Shown piece by piece: positions 48,640-59,191 of a stretch of DNA of 64,000 nucleotides. The notes below the pieces were generated by a model. It was given only the letters and a program-made list of their open reading frames with translations, was not told where the DNA came from and searched no databases. How positions within the stretch are numbered: the first letter of the stretch is position 1; the number at the start of each line of letters is the position of its first letter. Source of the DNA: Scolanthus callimorphus (Eukaryota; Cnidaria; Anthozoa; Actiniaria; Edwardsiidae). The stretch lies in NCBI GenBank assembly GCA_033964015.1, contig CM066913.1, positions 24,392,790 through 24,456,789 of the forward strand, written 5' to 3'. A program made the translations under genes and the position numbers.

Positions 48640-49290
48640 GGGCTAATAGAAATACAGACTCAGAGCTTGGGTCGCCTGTGCTGTATTGGGTGTTCCTCCT
48701 CTAGCATTTGTGTATTCTTTTTAGAGTTGTCACCTCAAGCGAACAATATTGTGCTCTGCCCTTCAGTTGTTGTGTAGACCACTTCACAGGAATGGATGAG
48801 CCTTCAATTAGGAAGAGAAATAAGTCAATTTTAGCTTGCTGGATTGCCTGAAAATTATTTTCATGTGTGAAGAATATATCAATTTGTTTGGAGGAGATCA
48901 CACGGTATTCATTGGTGTTTATATAATAAACTTAAAGTATGCCACTTGGGTCCAAGATGTAGCTCTGCATGAGATGTACAGATGCCGTATTTCCCAGTTA
49001 CAAACTCACGTCTTAATCAAAATACTATATTGAGCAAATAAAAGAAGTTTGAAAACACAACGACAGAAAAAGAACACAAAGTGCCTTAAGGGTGACTCAG
49101 TCAAAATTCAAAATGCTGTGACTCGGTGTGCCAACTTGTTGCAAAGGCAATAACTTCCCTAGTTGGAGCAAGTCTATAACTTCCTTTCCTTTTCCACTAT
49201 TTCATAATTCTTTTTGCAGTACTATTTTATTTCTGTCTTTAGACAAGTAACGCAATTAAAGCAGCCATGATCTCTATTAATGCCAGCCCC
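48640..49290. other. no gene recognised
   Basis: Short frames at 48,701-48,901 and 48,836-49,033 lack any domain or repeat relation. Confidence 0.4.
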
Positions 49291-49294
49291 TAAT

Positions 49295-49358
49295 ACTCCT
49301 TTCCACGGTCCCCGCCGCAATCTTGGATTCAAACATGAAAACGAGGCGAGAGTTGACT
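49295..49358 (+). repeat. left 64-bp terminal inverted repeat of the THAP/YqaJ element
   Basis: Starts ACTCCTTTCCACGGTCCCCG and ends GAGGCGAGAGTTGACT. Three mismatches to the right end over 64 bases. It includes gcaatcttggattc, a decayed form of the CCATCTTGG string present in the right end. Confidence 0.93.
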
Positions 49359-49444
49359 AAAGTCACGCCATCTTGAATACAAGCTTTGATTGCTTTGATC
49401 GACAATCTTCAAAACACTCTATTTTTGGCCTTCTAAATAATTCG

Positions 49445-49740
49445 ATGGATGCTAGAAACGAAGTTCCTTCAACTTCCAAAAGGAAAGGAAAGCAGTGTGC
49501 AGTTAAAGGCTGTTCAAACTCATTTTACGACCCCAAAACGGGGATGCAGACTGGCTTGCATTTCTTGAAGTTTCCTTCGGTGCCTGCTTGGCGTCGCACT
49601 CGCTGGTGCGATTTGATCGGCAGGCAGCATAAACGAGATGGTTTTGAAGTTACAGGTTCCACTGTTGTTTGTGAGAAACATTTTTGCGAGTGAAGACATC
49701 AAAAAAGCACCGGGAAGCAGTCGATGGAACTTACGAGGAG
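49445..49740 (+). pseudogene. THAP zinc-finger exon, N-terminus of a transposase-like protein
   Basis: From the ATG at 49,445 the product begins with a short basic leader and a THAP finger: CAVKGC, LHFLKFP, RRTRWCDLIGR, then TVVCEKHF. This gives the C-x4-C and C-x2-H ligands and the conserved W. THAP domains bind DNA in a sequence-specific way and head several transposases. An extra T in the run after CEKH (near 49,680) shifts the frame to a stop; in the next frame the expected SEDIKKAPGSSRWNLRGG tail continues to a GT donor (gaggag|gtgaga, 49,740/49,741). An earlier in-frame ATG at 49,373 is possible. Downstream exons are not found. Confidence 0.85.
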
Positions 49741-49759
49741 GTGAGATGATGGCGAGTTT

Positions 49760-50500
49760 ACCTTTTGGTCGAGGGTCGAGGGTACCTAGTCGAGGGTCGA
49801 GGGTGGACATGTCGAGGGTGAGGGTAACTGGTCGAGGGTAACTAAAAATGTCTCAAATTTTCTCGTGGAATATAATACACAAGACCGGAGATTGTTTAGG
49901 GTTGTTTTCACACCTCCGTGATGTTTGTGTCAGCGTCCGCAATCTTTGCTTCGTTTCACGTTCCTACACCAGGAGAGACATGGAATTACGTCTCCAATAT
50001 CATTTTCTCGCGGACTATCCTACACAAGTTTACAAGAAAGTATTTAAGAGCGATTGTCAGAGTGGATCGACTGGTGGTCGGAAAATCGAAATCTCTGATT
50101 TGGATGAAACTCGGTCAGGTGATAGTGGTCCATGAGTAGATCACAACACCACTATTTGTTTGAGTCATAACAATTTCTATGTACGAATTTTTTGACCCCC
50201 AAATGGTACAATTTTGGCCATGTGATATTGTGCAATTTTAGTCGATTTGAGGCAGCCCTTATCGAAACGCGTTATAATATAGAATATTTTGTTTGCCATT
50301 TATCGAAAGAGATACTCCTTCAACTTTCAAAATTCGCTTAAACCATTTAAAATCAATTAAACCTCAAGTTTTTACAGAGAGGAAAAGAAAGGGATACACA
50401 AGGGCTATTTTCTGAAGGTAAATTTTAGTGATTTTCAATTTGCTCTTACGCTTTATCACTGGTTTCTATAGGGACGTGAAGGCAATGGACCAATATACAT
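49760..50500. other. unassigned interior with GTCGAGGGT repeats
   Basis: Five to six copies of gtcgagggt lie at 49,770-49,840. The string gttgttttcacacctccgtg at 49,903 also occurs at 48,229, so part of this is a dispersed repeat. The open frame at 49,848-50,135 has no domain. Confidence 0.5.
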
Positions 50501-50704
50501 GAAAATATAAAAATATCTTTGGGCACTTCATGTACATGCAGCTGGCTAACAATCACTTTTACGGTTATTTTGGGGTCTTAAGGGGCTTATACGCGGGTCA
50601 AAACCATTTTTTTTTTCAACTATACTCTCGTGAAGGAAAAGGAGATGAGACAATAAAACGTCACAATTGCCTTGTCTGCCATTGTCAAAGTGTTGACAGT
50701 ACTT

Positions 50705-50718
50705 GTTGCCATGGCAAC
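50705..50718. promoter_or_regulatory. perfect RFX-type X-box palindrome GTTGCCATGGCAAC
   Basis: A 14-bp perfect palindrome matching the RFX X-box consensus (GTTRCC-AT-GGYAAC). No adjacent host gene start is visible, so a role is speculative. Confidence 0.6.
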
Positions 50719-51026
50719 CAAACTAAGGGGGCTCGATGCTAATTTTGCTTTTTTAGCGTTCGTGAAGTTGGGGAACATTTAATGAAACGTTGCCATAGCA
50801 AAAACGATGAGGTGAAACATATTAGATATCGCCCTTCTCACACATTTCGCTGGAGCAATGCAGAACCAAGAAGATAAGGGGTGAGGGCACTACCCCTTTG
50901 AATCATCGTGTTGGAGGAGCGAGTCCACAACAATGGTTATAGCTACCAACGTAAATAAGCAAATAACCTAATATTTCCGAAATCTTATCTATCCCAAGTG
51001 AGGACGCTAGAAATTTTGGCCATCTC

Positions 51027-51318
51027 AATGGCTGATTTGCATTAAACCGCACATCGGGGGGAGGGGGGAGGCGGTTGAGGACCTACGGAAAACTTTTCAG
51101 GGGAGGTGTATTGGAGGGCGTGTGTCTGGCGCTTGGATCTAAGGGGAGGGGTTAAAAAGTGACTTTTTTATACCTAAATTAATTTTCCAGGGTATTTTGC
51201 CAGAAAAAATGGAAATTCCAGGAGGGGGGCCTGATTGACGAGTGGAAATTCCAGGGGAGGGGGTCTTTTAAGGGAGGTCCTCAGCCCCCCGATGCGGTTT
51301 AAAAGTGCAATAAGCCAA
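51027..51318. mobile_element. 292-bp MITE inside the THAP/YqaJ element
   Basis: caatggctgatttgcattaa, accgcacatcgggggg at the left mirrors ccccccgatgcggtttaaaa, gtgcaataagccaatg at the right. Interior has repeated ggaaattccaggggagg in two orientations. Non-coding. Confidence 0.8.
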
Positions 51319-52294
51319 TGAGTTGATTTTCAGGGCATATATCAAGACCAGATTGGGCCAAAATCTGTGGATTCAGCTCAAATTTCGAGTCGTGTTAAGA
51401 CAAAAAAATTTGTATGGAGGATGCATGACCATAAATCTGTCTTACGTAGTTTTGCTTCCCCCGCCCCCGTTTACGCGTATCAACAAAAAAAACCTTATTG
51501 ATTTATTGAATTTGAGAAGTAGCGAATGGTCGTCCTGGGAATTAAGAAGCTGGCGAAAATATGTCTTCGCAACTGCAATTTCTACTAAATTATTGCAAAT
51601 TACAGATAATGCATGAGAAGAAGTATTTGATCGTCTCGCTCTCTAATTTTGGTGCCAACCCTAAGTTGCTCTGTTTACTCTGTGGGGCAGTGCACGAGCG
51701 TGTGCAAAAGGTCCTGATTTCGATCCCGGACCAAGCAATGGTAGCGATTTTCTGGTCCGAGCTGCTTGCTTGTGGCAATGAATTATCTTAATGAGGAGCT
51801 CTGATAAAGAAAGGGGTAAAGGGGTGCACGTTTGAACGTTTTGGGCAACCAGTTCCAGCGATTGTGACGTCAAATAAACTGCAATTTTGGCCCTTTCAAC
51901 TTTTAAGCAGGAGGCGTTATTTGTGGATGGGTGCTTCTTAGATCCTTTACGCCCCCTGTTCCATATTCATCTGATGTGCACGCTAGCTCCTATTATTGTA
52001 ATAGAAAAAAGGTAACATCCTACATTGAATAGCATTAGTTCTGTTAGGCCCACGTTTTCACGACAACATCCAAAATGGCCGCCTATTGGCCACCACTTTC
52101 AATTTGGAATGAAAAACAAAATATTCCATGCTGTTAGTTATTTTGAACCTTTTTATGAGGTCTTGCGGTCATAGCAGCTCTTTAAAATGAGTCCGAGAAG
52201 ACTTTCTGTCTGATAGCCGGGGACAATTGATCTCTTTAAAAGTAGCGTTCAATGGAACAAAAAGCTTATTTTTAAATTATTTTTAGAGCAATAG

Positions 52295-52660
52295 AGTCCT
52301 AAAGTGATAACGTCACAAAACGCAAATTTTCGATTTAGCAATATTTCTCACTTGATTTCGAAATGGCATATAAAATGATAGCTACACACCAAAAATGAGG
52401 CAAACCGGTTGCAAAACGCGACCGAGATATGGCCCTCTGAATGGATAACTTTCTTTAAGATGACAAATCACTATATCTTTAGTGAAGTTCATAAAGTTTT
52501 GAACTGTGTCTAAAATGCAGTGACTTGTTAAAGAAAATTATGTATTGGGGCCATATCTCACACGCGTTTCTACCGATTCACCCGGCCTCATTTTTTGCGC
52601 GCAACGTTCTTTGAAGTTGGGCTTTCATTATTCAAATTTGTGACGTCACACTTTAGGACT
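52295..52660. mobile_element. 366-bp MITE, AGTCCTAAAGTG ends
   Basis: agtcctaaagtgataacgtc at the left mirrors tgacgtcacactttaggact at the right. The first bases (AGTCCT) resemble the right end of the host element (AGTCCTTTTCACGG in inverse), a similarity too short to prove kinship. Non-coding. Confidence 0.72.
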
Positions 52661-53447
52661 ATTACAATAAGAACAAGAAACAGCCCGTCACTTCGTGACG
52701 CTAGAAGACTCAGAATAACATTTTGTTTAGGCATTACAAATTCTGGAGCTTTCGAAAGATAGAGATTTTAGAAAGCACATCCTCGTAATGTACGTTACTG
52801 AGGGCACAAAGCTGTGGTTAGGGAAGCCATTTCAGTGTTGTACGTGATGGAGGGCACAAAGGCACAAAGCTGTGGTCAGAGAAGCCATTTCAGTGTTGCT
52901 CTCGGACAGACTGATTTAGCCAATCATAACGTTTGCGCAGATAACCCGATTATAGTAGTATAGATGAAGAGTTTGGGATATCACTGCGGCGAAAGTGTAG
53001 CAAATAAGTGTCTGGATTATTTAAAGATTATTTTAAATATTGAAACACCCCATTGAAATTCCAGTCTAAGCAGACTCTCGGCTATTATTCTCTCCCTCGT
53101 GTCGTGTCGTGTCGTATCTGTAGGCCAGAATTGCTCCTGTTTAGCACATTTATTTAACGACTTGTTTCGACCATGACCGCTTTATTGTCCTTGCTGCATG
53201 GATATTATGACAACATTTCCTAGAATAGCAGTCTTATCGAAATTATAAGAGTACTGTAAATATGTATAAATTATACAAGAAATTCCAAATATAAATGTTT
53301 ACTTACACTTCATTTAAGATATAATAATTTTTCTTCCAGTCTCAGTCTCCAATCTCTCTATGATTCCATAGCAGTTACACCTGTTGTGGTGTAATATTGG
53401 TACAACATGAAAGTCAGAGTTATCTGTGCCAAAAAATTTAAGAACTC

Positions 53448-56051
53448 TTATGGTTCTGTCAAGGGGGGTTTCTTGACACAGAGTAGAAGTACTTGAAGAC
53501 TCAGTGGTTTAGACTTAACAGCATTTATTCTGGCTTGCGCCACAACTTCAATATCATAACTCTTCTATCTCATACGTTCTTCTCGATCTCCTTTCTTCTC
53601 TCTTGTATCGCTCATACAGTCTCCTCTTATCTCCCATACAGTTCGTTCTCTCTTTCTGTATTCCTCTGTATTCTCTCTCCTTCCTGTACAACTGGACTTT
53701 TATACCTACAAGTCTCTATTGTTCTTTACAATACGTGGCACGAACTCCGAAGTACATTTAATTGGACTTAGGTAGAGAACAGCTGTAGGAAGTGAATCAC
53801 AATGACCTTAACGACCTTTTGTTGGAAAAGGTATAGAACCATCTCCTGTTTAATTAGCTGTGGCTTAAGCTGTGAAACAAAGTAAAAACCGAACAAAGAT
53901 TTCACGCTTAGTCAGGTTATGAGTAAACACATCTGTCTTAGCAGCTAAATTGGATCTTAAATGAAAATCTAAAACAAGGTCGTACAGTAACTGGAATTCC
54001 CTTTAGGAAATAACAGAATTCTTACAAGTCGAATATTGATGGAATATATATCAATTGAAGTTCATAGAAGTAACTAAATCCTAGAGATTAATTCAAGATT
54101 TGAGTTGTAACCTAGTTTCTATAAAGCTTAAAGAAATGTTTAATCAAAGCTGTAGTTGAAAGAGCTAGATAGTAATTTATTCGAAAAGCAAAAAAACTCA
54201 AAAGTTAGAGAGAGAGTCAAGAGATTTTTCTCTTGACAGTTCCCACCCTCCTTGCCTATAAAGCACTTCTTTGCGCTGCACACGCCTTGTCAGTATTTCT
54301 GGAAGGAGGGCTCTCTTATAGAAATGCTCTAATTTTGGTAAAATGTTTTCATACCACTGTTTGCTGTCAAAAAAAATTCTTTCGATATACAATGGCTTGT
54401 CATTTCCAAAGAAAACTGCAAAGTCAAAGAAAAATAATTCTGATACAAAGAGTTGTCCCTGGACTTGAATTTAATAATGGTGATTTCGTTTTAACTTGAA
54501 CTTAGATTGTTCTACTTCTTTTATAAAAAATCCCTTAACTTTGCATGCTTCATGCACTGTCATCCCAGATTTACTAATGGGGCATTTTACTTCTAGTCCC
54601 CACTTTTGCCCTGTCACAGTGCCTGTCACCAGTCTGTCCAAACTTGCACCAAGGTATGGCTTTTGACGTAATATCATTAGTCCAGGCTCCTCAACTAATA
54701 TTGCATGCCCCTCCTGGTTTAGTTTTGCTTTGTATAATTTCACAGCATTTGCTTCGTTCTCTCTTCCATAAAGCACTGGCTCAGTTTCAAATTCCGTGTA
54801 AAGAATAGACTTGAGTTTTTTACTTGGCTCGACTTTAGTTTTTGCTGCCTTGCCAAAGTTAGATGCAGTGAGAAATTCTTTCCTTTTTTCTTTCCACGTG
54901 ACATTAGCATTTTGCCCTCTAGTTCGGATTTCGATATCATTGGCATCTTCTTTGGAAATCTTCAGACTGGACACATGAATATCTATGATTTGTTTGAAGT
55001 TATCAGCTGCAATATCATAACTGTCGTTAAATGCAGTTGGTGGCAAATCGGTCACAGCCTCACTAGATTCAGCAGTACTCTGCTCACTGTTTGGAGTAGG
55101 GACAGCCCTAAGTTCTTCAGGAACAATACCATGAAACAAGTACAACATGCTCCACGGAAGGCATTTCTGCATACTATTGCAAAATTGTTTAAGTCTTTCT
55201 TGATCAACATCTCTTTGATAAAGGGTGCGAGGATCGAAATTTATCACTTTCGGTGTTGTTCTAATGTTTGATTTCCCGAACCGAATATTTCTGATCAGTA
55301 TTGCGTCTAAGGGTTTAGCAGTTACGCTTTGGTTGCGTGGAACCACCCAGACTGACAGCCTGGAGGTGCATGTTAGCGGTTCAGGATGATTTTGCAACCC
55401 TCTTCGACAAAAGTCTTCCATTGCAAAGAGCACGCCACCCATATGATTACATTTTTCTTTCTTTCTTTGCCATTCGCGCCTAGTCCTGCTGGACAAGAAC
55501 ATGCAGCCCGCAAAATGTTTCCGTCGCTTGAGAACTCGATGATTACATTGTATTTCGTATTTTTCATAGATGCAAGCACTGCAGCTTTCACATAGACTTT
55601 TCGTAGTCTTTAGACTCGAGGGATTTGATGTGGCCTTCATAGAAGAACTGGTATGCTTTCAGCCTTTTAAAGTTAGTTCCTTTCAGCACGATGTGTCTGT
55701 ATTTGCGCGTGTTCACTACAAGATAATCGTAAAGCTGCACAAAACTCAAAGCCGGTAATTACCTAAGATCATGACTAAATCCGAGTGGAGAAATACGTTG
55801 CAGAACTTGTGAGTAGCTAAAACTTGCAGTGTCTTCACTTGTTTGACTCTGAACTTGACTAAGTTGTTCTACTTGACCCGGCACCTAGCACGTTTGACCT
55901 AAGAATCGCGAACACTTTCAGTACGAGATCGGCCTTTATTACCGCTTGTACTTTCTTTGTAGAAACGCAATACATCCCTCAGATTCTTAGAAGTCAGTTT
56001 CTGAATGTCTTCTAGCGAGTTTAGAGTAAAATTTTCATAAATTAGAACCAT
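53448..56051 (-). pseudogene. SWIM zinc finger + YqaJ-type PD-(D/E)XK nuclease gene, broken
   Basis: Starts at ATG 56,051 with a SAP-like helix (LNSLEDIQKLTSKNLRDVL), then FSYSQVLQRISPLGF, YDYLVVNTRKYRHI, FKRLKAYQFFYEGHI, a SWIM finger (AACSCPAG ... KCNHMGG) and the nuclease. Nuclease motifs: LTASNFG, E in YGRENEANA, D in LGASLDRLV (usual form S-P-D-G), E-x-K in GLEVKCP, then LPKLEHFYKRALLPEILTRR. Such nucleases resemble lambda exonuclease/YqaJ. It is intronless by appearance. Lesions: in-frame stops near 55,915 and 55,759, frame changes near 55,870, 55,610 and 55,460, a TAA at 54,471-54,473 within the nuclease, and an LTR 12 bp or so before the end. Without the LTR the frame meets TAA at 53,448. 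Confidence 0.85.
53457..54238. mobile_element. solo LTR, 782 bp, GTTC target duplication
   Basis: Starts TGTCAAGGGG and ends TCTTGACA, with TGTCAAG/CTTGACA as inverse tips. GTTC flanks both sides (53,453-53,456; 54,239-54,242). A TATA-like tttatacctac lies near 53,699. No internal gag-pol region, so it is a solo LTR left by recombination. Family (Gypsy, BEL or other) cannot be read; a 4-bp duplication is usual for Gypsy and Copia-like relatives span 4-6. Confidence 0.78.
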
Positions 56052-56106
56052 TTTTGCGAGAACGATCTCCCACGTGGAGTCTCTCTTGATGCTTGTTTTG
56101 ATTACG

Positions 56107-56170
56107 AGTCAACTCTCGCCTCGTTTTCATGTTTGAATCCAAGATGGCGGCGGGGACCGTGAAAAGGACT
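56107..56170 (-). repeat. right 64-bp terminal inverted repeat of the THAP/YqaJ element
   Basis: On the minus strand it starts AGTCCTTTTCACGGTCCCCG. It contains CCGCCATCTTGGATTC, a YY1-like motif, lying ~80 bases upstream of the nuclease gene's ATG, so it may hold its promoter. Confidence 0.93.
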
Positions 56171-56279
56171 ATTGCACATCCTCCTATAAAAAAAGTCAGA
56201 AGAAATGAACTTCCCTCAAGCCAAGTTTGAGCATCGGTGTAATCAACTCCCAAGATCTCCTGCTTTCAAGCTTAATGAA

Positions 56280-56560
56280 GGCAAATTCAAAAGACACGAA
56301 CAATTAAACAGCCTTTCAACTGCTAGCTAATTTTGATTTGTATATTATTCGTGTGTTATAGAGCGGATTGATTACGAAAAGGCATTTTGGATTTCTTACC
56401 GACTCAAGTCGCAGCGCTCAGAAGCTGCTCGTTCATTGGCCCGTCCACTTTCCACTGTCTTTAATCTATATTTTTTCTTAGTTTGACAATAGTAGCATGT
56501 TGTAGTTATCGTTCAAAAATAGGAGGCCATCCTGCAAATGCCATAGTCTGCACCGTTTAT
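56280..56560. other. no gene recognised
   Basis: AT-rich spacer between the transposon end and the minisatellite. Confidence 0.5.
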
Positions 56561-57745
56561 ATACCTAAGAACTTTGTAGAGAAGCCACCTTGGTAGCAAT
56601 GGTATACTACTAGTGCCATGTTATAACTATACAGACTACAGAGTAGCTGTGGTATAAATAACTATAGTAGCGATTGTATAACGTCACAGTAGCTGTGGTA
56701 CACTAGGGAGGGTATAGCTACTGCAGTGATGGTAGAAGGAGGTATCTACTGTTATAGCTACTGCAGTAGGCAAAGTTACACATAGCCATGGTGCTAGCGA
56801 AGGAGCGAGAGTAGCTATTGTACCTTAGCTAGAGTAGCGACAGTAGCTTAGAGTAGCATAGGTAACGATGGTAGAGAGTGTAGCGATGCCTAGCTAGAGT
56901 AGCGCACAGTAGCTTAGAGTAGCATAGGTGGCGATGGTAGAGAGAGTAGCGATTGTAGCCTAGCTAGAGTAGCGACAGTAGCATAGGTAGCGACCGTGGA
57001 GAGAGTAGCAATTGTAGCCTAGCTAGAGTAGCGTACAGAGCTTAGAGTAGCATAGGTAGCGATGGTAGAGAGAGTAGTGATGGTAGCCTAGCTAGAGTAG
57101 CGTACAGTAGCTTAGAGTAGCATAGGTAACGATGGTAGAGAGAGTATCGATGGTAGCCTAGCTAGAGAGTAGCATACAGTAGCTTAGAGTAGCGATAGTA
57201 GAGAGAGTAGCGATGGTAGCCTAGCTAGAGTAGCGTACAGTAGCTTAGAGTAGCATAGGTAACGATGGTAGAGAGAGTAGCGATGGTAGCCTAGCTAGAG
57301 TAGCGACAGTAGCTTAGAGTAGCATAGGTAGCGATGGTAGAGAGAGTAGCGATGGTAGCCTAGCTAGAGTAGCGTACAGTAGCTTAGAGTAGCATAGGTA
57401 GCGATGGTAGAGAAGAGAGTAGCGATGGTAGCCTAACTAGAGTAGCGTACAGTAGCTTAGAGTAGCATAGGTAGCGATGGCAGAAAGAGTAGCGATGGTC
57501 GCGACAGTAGCGACAGTAGCTTAGAGTAGCATAGGTAGCGATGGTAGCCAGAGTAGCATAGGTAGCCTAGCTAGAGTAGCGTACAGTAGCTTAGAGTAGC
57601 ATAGGCAGAGAGAGTAGCAATGGTTGCGACAGTAGCTCGGAGTAGCATAGGCAACGATGGTAGAGAGAGTAGCGATGGTAGCGACAGTAACTTATAGTAG
57701 CAAATGAAGCGACGGTAGCGAGAGTAGCGACAGGAGATTTACTAG
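56560..57745. repeat. ~72-bp-class minisatellite built on GTAGC
   Basis: About 14 irregular units such as gtagcctagctagagtagcg, tacagtagcttagagtagca, taggtagcgatggtagagag. TAG stops appear in all plus frames. Units vary by deletions. Left part (56,580-56,800) is a more diverged form with gtagctgtggtata. Confidence 0.92.
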
Positions 57746-57991
57746 TTAGCAGTTTTAACTATGCTTTAATTTACTATGCGTTTTAACTATGCTTTAATAA
57801 TGAAATGTCCGCTTCCCAAAGACTAGGTATCATACGGCTTATCCCGAAGAAGTTAAGAAACCCGCTTTTTATCCGGATTCCAGATACCTATAGCTGGATT
57901 CCCTTACATTGGGCTATAAGATCATGAACGAAATAGTTCAGTGGTACTTAGACAGTTGTTGTAGTGTGGGTTTTAGTAAAGCCCCTAGCCT

Positions 57992-58195
57992 TCAATCGAT
58001 ATATCTCGATATATCTCGTACTAATGTCAGACGGTCTTCGTCTGATATCCCAATTGATGTCATGAGTGTCTTTCCAATTTGGGGATGCAAAAATGCTTCT
58101 AACATTGGACCATCCACCAAGTTGTCTGTAAAGATGCTACTGTACTTTGATAGCCCAATGGAATGAAGTATGGCAAGGCAGTCAGCTGGTGTCAT
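57992..58195 (-). CDS. SAM-domain terminal exon
   Basis: After a good acceptor (tatttattccag|atgaca, minus strand) the exon encodes ADCLAILHSIGLSKYSSIF, then VDGPMLEAFLHP, GKTLMTSIGISDEDRL and TLVRDISRYID before TGA. The spacing of IGL-x-x-Y, F, G-x-x-L, LGI-like and the final helix fits a sterile alpha motif. SAM domains mediate protein-protein contacts. Phase and upstream exons to the right are not evident; the exon could start with its own ATG or continue from upstream. The host protein is unknown. Confidence 0.65.
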   Translation of the reverse strand: MTPADCLAILHSIGLSKYSSIFTDNLVDGPMLEAFLHPQIGKTLMTSIGISDEDRLTLVRDISRYID

Positions 58196-58464
58196 CTGGA
58201 ATAAATAATGAAAATCAACTATATTGCTCACGTTGGCAAACTCACAGCTTTCACTCTGTCCTCAGAGTGAAAGGAAAATTAAAGGGTTGGCAGGGGCAAA
58301 AACCAGTGTCCTTCTTGACACCTTGGGTCTTGCTGTCTCTCCTGTGTGGAAGTGGAAGTGAGAATGTATGAATAAGCGATATACTATAAAGGAACACAAT
58401 TGCATTTTGAAGTATAATACTGGTTTTTGTTGCTCACGCGATATTTTAGCTTGTGTTATTTAGG

Positions 58465-58649
58465 AAATAGATGTTATTTTTCCATGCACCTGTCCTCTAA
58501 TAGATGCACACAGGACATCACAGTGTGCCATTGAACAAAAACAGTGTGCTACTAGATGCAGCCAACAAAGTGACTGTTGTTTATGAAACACTGTGACGTC
58601 TTTTGTGCATCTATTAGATGAAAGACACATGGAAAAATAACATCTATTT
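58465..58649. mobile_element. 185-bp foldback MITE, ~70-bp arms
   Basis: aaatagatgttatttttcca, tctaatagatgcac, gacatcacagtgt mirrors acactgtgacgtc, gtgcatctattaga, tggaaaaataacatctattt. Non-coding. Confidence 0.85.
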
Positions 58650-59191
58650 GTTTTATATAACAATAAAAACGATTGTTCTCACATTGAAAAGCCCAAACAG
58701 CATGCATTATGTTCGAAACATGAGGTTTTGTAATCAGAGTGCATGTTTTACTAGTGTTGTATAATAAACAGTACCACAGCGTGTCAAGCGGGAAAGTTTT
58801 TAAAAATGGTAACGGTTTGATTGACGTCCACTAAAACGCGTTTTTGAAGTCGGTCTTTTGAAGGTCGAGGGTCGCAGTGTAATGAGAATGGCAGTAATAG
58901 AAAGGATTACTGCACAAGCATGATCGAGCATTCACTGCCTTCACATGCTTCTCGCCCGAGCTAGAATTTGGATCCCGGCTATTACGTTGGTCAATTTTTC
59001 TGACTCCGGATGTATTTGTGAGTAATAGACCTTTGTTTGTCATGATTAAATATCAAGCAGGGAGTAACTGATTAGTAAGCAATTATATCTAGGGTAGAAA
59101 GGTCATTGCACAGTCTTACCGGCCAGCGTGTACTCAGTGCTCTTAGCCGTGCGAGTTGTTACACCATTAGATTGAATCATTTGTTTAACAA

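Larger units (their letters stand above)
49295..56170. mobile_element. 6.9-kb THAP + SWIM-YqaJ DNA transposon (ISL2EU-like), degenerate
   Basis: 64-bp terminal inverted repeats bound two convergent genes: a THAP zinc-finger exon (+, left) and a SWIM plus YqaJ-type nuclease gene (-, right). Direct flanks read AT outside both ends (49,293-49,294; 56,171-56,172), or TA if the end is moved one base. The ISL2EU branch of PIF/Harbinger-related elements, as I recall it, pairs a THAP-bearing transposase with a YqaJ nuclease and makes a 2-bp duplication, which fits. The DDE core of the transposase is not visible in the 4.5 kb between the genes; that stretch is filled by at least two MITEs, a solo LTR and unassigned sequence. 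Both genes are broken, so this copy is not autonomous. Confidence 0.8.

Noticed and set aside
51690..51770. Possible tRNA-like sequence around gatttcgatcccgg
   Set aside because: B-box match is partial and no cloverleaf can be drawn by eye.
55741..55768. 28-base GT...AG interval in the YqaJ gene as an intron
   Set aside because: Too short for a typical animal intron, and reading through gives in-frame protein-like sequence broken only by one TAA, so a nonsense change is simpler.
6160..57745. CRISPR arrays
   Set aside because: All tandem arrays lack unique spacers of constant length and lie in a eukaryotic context.
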